Shown: in pieces, positions 11,928 through 16,613 of the stretch | Numbering within the stretch: the stretch's first letter is position 1 | Layout of the letters: each line of letters begins with the position of its first letter | Assembly: GCA_905216045.1 (NCBI GenBank) | Contig: CAJMSL010000033.1 | Span: 1-16,613 of the forward strand | Direction: 5' to 3' | Origin: an uncultured bacterium | GTDB taxonomy: Bacteria > Actinomycetota > Coriobacteriia > Coriobacteriales > Coriobacteriaceae | Length of the DNA stretch: 16,613 nt | Notes under the pieces: model-generated | Database searches by the model: none | Seen by the model: the letters and a program-made list of their open reading frames with translations, nothing else | What the model was told of the DNA's origin: nothing | Translations under genes and position numbers: made by a program

Positions 11928-13355
11928 ATGAAAAACTTCATGGACGATCAGGATTTCCTGCTGAGCACCAAGACCGGCGAGGAGCTGTTCCACAACTTTG
12001 CCAAGGGCATGCCCATCGTCGACTACCACTGCCACATTTCTCCCAAGGAGATCTGGGAGGACAAGCGTTTCGAGAACATCACCGAGGTTTGGCTGGGCGG
12101 CGACCACTACAAGTGGCGCCTGATGCGCGCCAACGGCGTCGACGAGCGTTTTATCACTGGCGACGCCCCTGCTCGCGAGAAGTTTCAAAAGTGGGCCGAG
12201 ACTCTGGGTCGCTGCGTTGGCAACCCCGTCTTTGAGTGGAGCCACCTGGAGCTTAAGCGCTACTTTGGCTACGAGGGCGTCCTCAACGGCAAGACCGCCC
12301 AGGAGGTCTGGGACCTTGCCAACGCTAAGCTCGCCGAGGCCAGCTTTACCTGCCGCAACCTGATCAAGCAGTCCAACGTCCGCATGATCTGCACTACCGA
12401 CGATCCCGCCGCCAGCTTTGAGTGGCACAAGAAGATTGCCGCCGACGACAGCTTTGACGTTCAGGTCGTTCCCGCCATGCGCCCCGATGCCGCTCTGCGC
12501 ATCGAGCGCGGCCAGGAGTTTGCCGACTACTGCAAGCACCTCTCCGAGGTTGCCGGCGTTGAGGTAAGCGACTTCGAGGGCATGAAGGCCGCCATCTCCA
12601 AGCGCTACGACGTTGCTCACGAGCTGGGATGTCGCGCATCCGACCATGCACTCGACTACGTTATGTACGCCCCGGCTACCGCCGACGAGATCGAGGCCAT
12701 CTTTGCCAAGGGTCTGGCTGCTGAGCCGCTTACCGAGGAAGAGATCCTCAAGTACAAGACTGCCTTTATGCAGTTCGTTGCCGGCGAGTATGTCCGTCTG
12801 GGCTGGGCCATGCAGCTGCACTTTGGCTGCAAGCGCGACAACAACCGCGCCATGTTTGCCAAGCTCGGCCCCGATACCGGCTACGATTGCATCTCCAACT
12901 ACACGCCGTCCGACCAGCTTGCCGATTTCCTCAACTCCATTCAGGAGACCTGCGGCTTGCCCAAGACCATCCTGTACAGCCTGAACCCCATCGATAACAC
13001 CATGATCGATACCGTGATGGGCTGCTTCCAGGAGGCTCCGACCGCCGGTAAGATCCAGAACGGTTCTGCCTGGTGGTTCAACGACATCGAGGTCTGTATG
13101 CGCGAGCAGCTCACGGCCCTGGCAAACGAGGGCGTGCTGGGCAACTTTGTGGGCATGCTTACCGACTCCCGCTCTTTCCTGTCCTATCCGCGCCACGAGT
13201 ACTTCCGTCGCGTGCTGTGCAGCGTGATCGGCGAGTGGGTCGAGCAGGGCAAGTACCCGGCCGACATGGAGCTGCTGGGCAGTATCGTGCGCGACATCAG
13301 CTACAACAATGCGGTCCGCTACTTTGGCTTTGATCTGGATACCGTCGAGGCATAA
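11928..13355 (+). CDS. uxaC: Uronate (glucuronate/galacturonate) isomerase
   Basis: UxaC isomerises D-galacturonate to D-tagaturonate (and D-glucuronate to D-fructuronate), the first step of hexuronate catabolism. The 475-residue protein matches the E. coli enzyme (470) in length and in its start: MKNFMDDQDFLLSTKTGEELFHNFAKGMPIVDYHCHISP, with metal-site residues in DYHCH (Asp32, His34, His36). Other family segments are DHYKWRLMRANGV and the C-terminal GMLTDSRSFLSYPRHEYFRRVLC. The start at 11928 has AAAGGGG upstream. The in-frame ATG at 11859 sits inside the promoter/operator region and is rejected. It is the first gene of uxaC-uxaB-uxaA; a hairpin with a short T run lies between it and uxaB and may reduce downstream transcription. 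Confidence 0.96.
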   Translation: MKNFMDDQDFLLSTKTGEELFHNFAKGMPIVDYHCHISPKEIWEDKRFENITEVWLGGDHYKWRLMRANGVDERFITGDAPAREKFQKWAETLGRCVGNPVFEWSHLELKRYFGYEGVLNGKTAQEVWDLANAKLAEASFTCRNLIKQSNVRMICTTDDPAASFEWHKKIAADDSFDVQVVPAMRPDAALRIERGQEFADYCKHLSEVAGVEVSDFEGMKAAISKRYDVAHELGCRASDHALDYVMYAPATADEIEAIFAKGLAAEPLTEEEILKYKTAFMQFVAGEYVRLGWAMQLHFGCKRDNNRAMFAKLGPDTGYDCISNYTPSDQLADFLNSIQETCGLPKTILYSLNPIDNTMIDTVMGCFQEAPTAGKIQNGSAWWFNDIEVCMREQLTALANEGVLGNFVGMLTDSRSFLSYPRHEYFRRVLCSVIGEWVEQGKYPADMELLGSIVRDISYNNAVRYFGFDLDTVEA

Positions 13356-13378
13356 GCCTGCATCGAATCACATTGAAC

Positions 13379-13415
13379 ACGGGAGCGCCGTTGCCACACA
13401 CGGCGCCCCCGTTTT
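13379..13415 (+). terminator. Internal terminator-like hairpin between uxaC and uxaB
   Basis: ACGGGAGCGCCG (13379-13390) pairs with CGGCGCCCCCGT (13401-13412), with one mismatch and a 10-nt loop, followed by TTTT including the last paired base. It lies 24 bp after uxaC and 37 bp before uxaB. It probably attenuates rather than ends the operon, since I see no clear new promoter before uxaB. Confidence 0.7.
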
Positions 13416-13451
13416 GCCTGCACGCTAACAGCTATCTAAGGAGAGACACAG

Positions 13452-14966
13452 ATGGAGAACATCAGCTACGATGCGCTCGAGGAGATCGGTTACAAGGGCT
13501 ATCTGCTGCCCAAGGACGCTCCCGAGAAGGTTCTACAGTTTGGCGAGGGCAATTTCCTGCGCGCCTTCGTCGACCGTTTCTTTGACATGGGCAACGAGGC
13601 CACTGGCTGGAACGGCAAGGTTGTCATGGTGCAGCCCATCAGCGGCGCCTTTGGCTTTGCCGATGGCATCAATGCTCAGGACGACCTGTACACCGTGTTG
13701 GTGCGCGGCAAGGAGAACGGCAACACGGTTGACGAGTCCCGCGTGATCAGCGCCTGCAGCCGCTGCATCAACCCGTACCGCGAGGACGACTACCGCGCCA
13801 TGATGGAGGTCGCCGTCTCCGACGATTTGGAGATTATCGTCTCCAACACCACCGAGGCCGGTATCGCCTACGACCCGTCCTGCAAGGCCGACGACATGCC
13901 GCCCGCGAGCTTCCCCGCCAAGCTTGCCCAGGTGCTCCACACCCGCTGGGCCGCCGGCAAGCCGGGCGTCATCGTGCTCGCCTGCGAGCTCATCGATCAC
14001 AACGGCGAGGAGCTGCTGCGCATCATGAACCAGTACGTGAGCGACTGGGGCTGGGAGGACGAGTTCTCGCAGTGGATGGCCAACGACTGCACCGTCTGCA
14101 CCACGCTTGTCGACACTATCGTCCCCGGCCGCATCCGCGACCCCAAGGAGGCCGCTGCCGTGGCCGAGCGCCTGGGCTACGAGGATCCCTTCCTGACCGT
14201 GCGCGAGCCCTTCCAGATGTGGGGCATCCAGGGCGACGAGTCGCTTGCCGAGAAGCTCCCCTTCGTGAAGGCCGGCCTGCCGGGTGTCTTTGTTACCCCC
14301 GATGTCACCCCGTACAAGAAGCGCAAGGTTCGCATCCTCAATGGCGCCCACACCGCCTTCGTCCCGGGCTCCTGGGTTGCCGGCTTTGACATCGTGCGCG
14401 ATTGCATGCACGACGAGACCGTCCGCGGCTTCATGAACACCATGCTCTACGACGAGGTCATCCCGACGCTTGCCGCCGACCTGGACGTCGAGGACTGCAA
14501 GGCCTTTGCCGCCGCCGTCGAGAACCGCTTCGACAACCCGTTTATCGACCACGCGCTGCTCTCCATTTGCCTCAACTCCACGGCCAAATGGCGTGCTCGC
14601 GACCTGCCCACGCTCAAGGACTATGTTGCCGAGACCGGCAACCTGCCCAAGTGCCTGGCGACGAGCCTCGCTACGCTCATTGCCTTCTATACTCAGGAGC
14701 TCGTTGCTCGCGAGGGCGATGGCCTGCACCTGCGCCGCGCCGACGGCACCGAGTACACCGCTCAGGACGATGCCTTCGTGCTCGATTTCTACGCCGCCCA
14801 CGCCGGTGCAGACGATACCGAGCTGGTGCACGACGTGCTCACCAATGAGCAGATGTGGGGCGAGGACCTTACGCAGATCACCGGTCTCGAGGAGTTTGTC
14901 GTCAACGCGCTCACCGTCGTGCGTGTCGAGGGCGCCAAGCAGGCCTTCGCCAACGCTCAAGCGTAA
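13452..14966 (+). CDS. uxaB: Tagaturonate reductase (altronate oxidoreductase)
   Basis: UxaB reduces D-tagaturonate to D-altronate with NADH. The 504-residue protein belongs to the mannitol dehydrogenase family. It has VLQFGEGNFLRAFVD (28-41), the close counterpart of E. coli UxaB IIQFGEGNFLRAFVD, and SNTTEAGIAYD, ACELIDHNGEEL and STLVD-type (CTTLVDTIV) segments. The family catalytic motif KxxxxNxxH appears as Lys292, Asn297 and His300 within PYKKRKVRILNGAHTA. UxuB (fructuronate reductase) is a paralogue, but the match in motifs and the presence of uxaA next door support UxaB. AAGGAGA precedes the ATG. The gap to uxaA is 75 bp. Confidence 0.94.
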   Translation: MENISYDALEEIGYKGYLLPKDAPEKVLQFGEGNFLRAFVDRFFDMGNEATGWNGKVVMVQPISGAFGFADGINAQDDLYTVLVRGKENGNTVDESRVISACSRCINPYREDDYRAMMEVAVSDDLEIIVSNTTEAGIAYDPSCKADDMPPASFPAKLAQVLHTRWAAGKPGVIVLACELIDHNGEELLRIMNQYVSDWGWEDEFSQWMANDCTVCTTLVDTIVPGRIRDPKEAAAVAERLGYEDPFLTVREPFQMWGIQGDESLAEKLPFVKAGLPGVFVTPDVTPYKKRKVRILNGAHTAFVPGSWVAGFDIVRDCMHDETVRGFMNTMLYDEVIPTLAADLDVEDCKAFAAAVENRFDNPFIDHALLSICLNSTAKWRARDLPTLKDYVAETGNLPKCLATSLATLIAFYTQELVAREGDGLHLRRADGTEYTAQDDAFVLDFYAAHAGADDTELVHDVLTNEQMWGEDLTQITGLEEFVVNALTVVRVEGAKQAFANAQA

Positions 14967-14972
14967 ATTCCC

Positions 14973-15002
14973 GGTGCGGGCGCCAGACGGCTTGCCCGCG
15001 CC
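14973..15002 (+). promoter_or_regulatory. Intercistronic hairpin between uxaB and uxaA
   Basis: GGTGCGGGC (14973-14981) pairs with GCCCGCGCC (14994-15002), 9 bp with one wobble and a 12-nt loop. No U-tract follows, so it is more likely to protect or process the mRNA than to terminate it. Confidence 0.5.
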
Positions 15003-15041
15003 TCGACTTCTGCTCAACCTGTAGGGTTAGGACCATTTGTA

Positions 15042-16526
15042 ATGAACACTATCCAGATCAATCCGGCCGATAACGTGATCGTCGCGCTGTCGCCGCTTGC
15101 CAAGGGCACCGCCGTCGCGGTTCCCGGGGTGGGCGAGGTCGCTGCCGCGGAGGATATTCCGCAGGGCCACAAGATGGCCGTGCGTGCCATTGCGGCGGGG
15201 GAGAACGTTGTCAAGTACGGTCTTCCTATCGGCCATGTGACGGGCGACATCCAGCCCGGTCAGTGGCTTCATACGCATAACGTCAAGACCAACCTTTCGG
15301 GCGAGGTCGAGTACGTTTACAATCCGACGCATCCGGTCGTTGAGCCGGTTGAGCCCGAGACCTTTATGGGCTTCCGTCGCGCCGACGGCCGCGCCGCCAC
15401 GCGCAACGAGCTGTGGATCATCCCCACGGTCGGCTGCGTCAACGAGGTCGCACGTGCCATGTGCGAGCAGGCTCAGGATCTGGTCGAGGGTTCGCTGGAG
15501 GGCGTCTATTACTTTCCGCATCCGTTTGGCTGCTCGCAGACCGGCGCCGACCATGCCCAGACCCGTCGCCTGCTGGTAGCGCTCTCGCGTCACGCAAACG
15601 CTGCGGGCGTGCTGTTCCTGTCGCTCGGCTGCGAGAACTGCACGCATCAGCAGGTGCTCGACGAGCTGGGCGAGTACGATCACGAGCGCGTTCGCTTCCT
15701 TACCTGCCAAGATGTTGCCGACGAGCAGGTCGAAGGCCACAAGATTCTGTCTGAGCTGGCCGACCTGGCCAAGCAGGCCAAGCGTGAGCCCATTCCGGCC
15801 TCCGAGCTGGTCATTGGCCTTAAGTGCGGTGGCTCTGACGGTCTTTCGGGCATTACCGCCAACCCCACGATCGGTCGCGTGAGCGATATGCTCGTCGCCC
15901 GCGGTGGCACGTCGGTGCTCACCGAAGTGCCCGAGATGTTTGGCGCGGAGAGCATCCTGCTCGATCGCTGCGAGAACGAGCAGGTCTTTAACGCTGCCTC
16001 TGACATGCTTAACGGTTTTAAGGATTACTTTATTAGCCATGGTGAGGTGGTCTACGAGAACCCGAGTCCCGGTAACAAGGACGGTGGCATCACCACGCTC
16101 GAGGACAAGAGTTGCGGCTGCGTGCAAAAGGGCGGCTCCGCACCCATCGTCGACGTGCTGCCGTATGCCGGTCAGGTCACCAAGCATGGCCTGAACATGC
16201 TGTGCGGCCCGGGCAACGACATGGTATCCACCACGGCGTTGACGGCTGCTGGCTGCCACGTGATTCTGTTCTCGACTGGACGCGGCACGCCGTTTGGTGC
16301 ACCGGCGCCCACCCTCAAGGTGTTCACCAATCAGCGTTTGTGCGACCACAAGGCCAACTGGATGGACTTTAACGCCGGCGTGATTGCCACGGGTGAGCGC
16401 ACGCTCGACGAGGCTGCTCACGATCTATACCAGCTGGTGCTGGAGACGGCGAGCGGTAAACTCACGAGTGCCGAGCGCCGTGGCTGTCACGAGATCAGCA
16501 TCTGGAAGGACGGCGTCTGCCTGTAG
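15042..16526 (+). CDS. uxaA: Altronate dehydratase
   Basis: UxaA removes water from D-altronate to give 2-keto-3-deoxygluconate. The 494-residue protein has an N-terminal SAF domain (about 10-82, with EDIPQGHKMAVRAIAAGENVVKYGLPIG) and then the altronate/galactarate dehydratase domain. That domain includes MGFRRADGRAATRNELWIIP, FPHPFGCSQTGADHAQTRRLL, LGCENC, LKCGGSDGLSGITANPTIG, KSCGCVQKGG and STGRGTPFG. The cysteines and GCSQ/KCGGSD segments are the conserved core of this Fe2+/Mn2+-dependent family. The single-chain form seen here is that of UxaA rather than the split archaeal form. GTTAGGA lies upstream of the ATG. It is the last gene of the operon and is followed by a terminator. Confidence 0.96.
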   Translation: MNTIQINPADNVIVALSPLAKGTAVAVPGVGEVAAAEDIPQGHKMAVRAIAAGENVVKYGLPIGHVTGDIQPGQWLHTHNVKTNLSGEVEYVYNPTHPVVEPVEPETFMGFRRADGRAATRNELWIIPTVGCVNEVARAMCEQAQDLVEGSLEGVYYFPHPFGCSQTGADHAQTRRLLVALSRHANAAGVLFLSLGCENCTHQQVLDELGEYDHERVRFLTCQDVADEQVEGHKILSELADLAKQAKREPIPASELVIGLKCGGSDGLSGITANPTIGRVSDMLVARGGTSVLTEVPEMFGAESILLDRCENEQVFNAASDMLNGFKDYFISHGEVVYENPSPGNKDGGITTLEDKSCGCVQKGGSAPIVDVLPYAGQVTKHGLNMLCGPGNDMVSTTALTAAGCHVILFSTGRGTPFGAPAPTLKVFTNQRLCDHKANWMDFNAGVIATGERTLDEAAHDLYQLVLETASGKLTSAERRGCHEISIWKDGVCL

Positions 16527-16562
16527 TGGCAAATGCACCCAAGCGTAGCGCTATGTCGTCGG

Positions 16563-16592
16563 CCCCGTCGGGAGTGTTCCCGGCGGGGTTTT
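16563..16592 (+). terminator. Rho-independent terminator of the uxa operon
   Basis: CCCCGTCGGGA (16563-16573) pairs with TCCCGGCGGGG (16578-16588), 11 bp with one T-G wobble and a 4-nt loop, followed by TTTT. It lies 36 bp after uxaA. Confidence 0.9.
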
Positions 16593-16613
16593 CGATTTGA
16601 GGTTTAGTGAAAA

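Noticed and set aside
11874..13196. Long minus-strand frame (440 codons) opposite uxaC
   Set aside because: A shadow frame produced by G/C-biased third positions; composition is low-complexity in Ala/Gly/Leu/Val and the plus strand encodes a clear enzyme.
13533..15017. Long minus-strand frame (494 codons) opposite uxaB
   Set aside because: Same codon-bias artefact; uxaB on the plus strand has full family motifs.
15027..16421. Long minus-strand frame (464 codons) opposite uxaA
   Set aside because: Same codon-bias artefact; no recognisable domain.

Overview
The window looks like chromosomal DNA from a Coriobacteriia gut actinobacterium, most probably Collinsella or a close relative. Basis: high GC with a strong C/G bias at codon third positions, strong AGGAGG-type ribosome binding sites, an IdeR/DtxR-like box in the iron locus, and protein sequences of Collinsella type. 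The genus is inferred from overall character, not from a search.

Layout. (1) Positions 1-1250 are a mobile-element scar. The start of an IS3-family orfA (minus strand) abuts an IS110-family transposase cut off after its DEDD domain. The IS110 5' noncoding end and a short gene-free stretch with imperfect direct repeats follow. (2) Positions 1254-4250 (all minus) hold serB (phosphoserine phosphatase), then larB-larC-tetR. larB and larC make the nickel-pincer cofactor of lactate racemase-type enzymes. This larC has a 37-residue His-rich stretch but lacks the usual C-terminal LarC2 domain; a TetR-type regulator gene starts 2 bp after its stop. (3) Positions 4507-6294 (plus) hold aspS, with a leader hairpin and a strong terminator. 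(4) Positions 6353-6650 are gene-free and carry three hairpin-forming units at an exact 62-bp period. (5) Positions 6651-6899 hold a small HPr-like protein that keeps His15 but has Asp in place of regulatory Ser46, and has a CxxC motif. (6) Positions 6992-10418 are a ferrous-iron uptake locus: feoA-feoA-feoB plus a small Cys-rich FeoB-associated membrane protein, with inverted repeats and a DtxR/IdeR-like box. (7) Positions 10563-16526 are a galacturonate catabolism locus: a LacI-family regulator, then uxaC-uxaB-uxaA. The uxaC promoter is bracketed by two identical palindromic operators, GTGAACGTTCAC.

How the genes work together. UxaC, UxaB and UxaA convert D-galacturonate through tagaturonate and altronate to 2-keto-3-deoxygluconate, as expected for a pectin-degrading gut bacterium; the KDG kinase and aldolase are not in the window. 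The LacI protein is the natural candidate to bind the paired operators. FeoB imports Fe2+ with two FeoA-type SH3 partners. LarB/LarC would serve a LarA-type enzyme encoded elsewhere; larA and larE are not seen here.

Most of the window is ordinary, well-recognised metabolism. The items most worth a second look are the 62-bp hairpin array, the HPr with a built-in Ser46-P mimic, the LarC without LarC2, the possible bridge-RNA leader of the broken IS110, and the feoA operator architecture.
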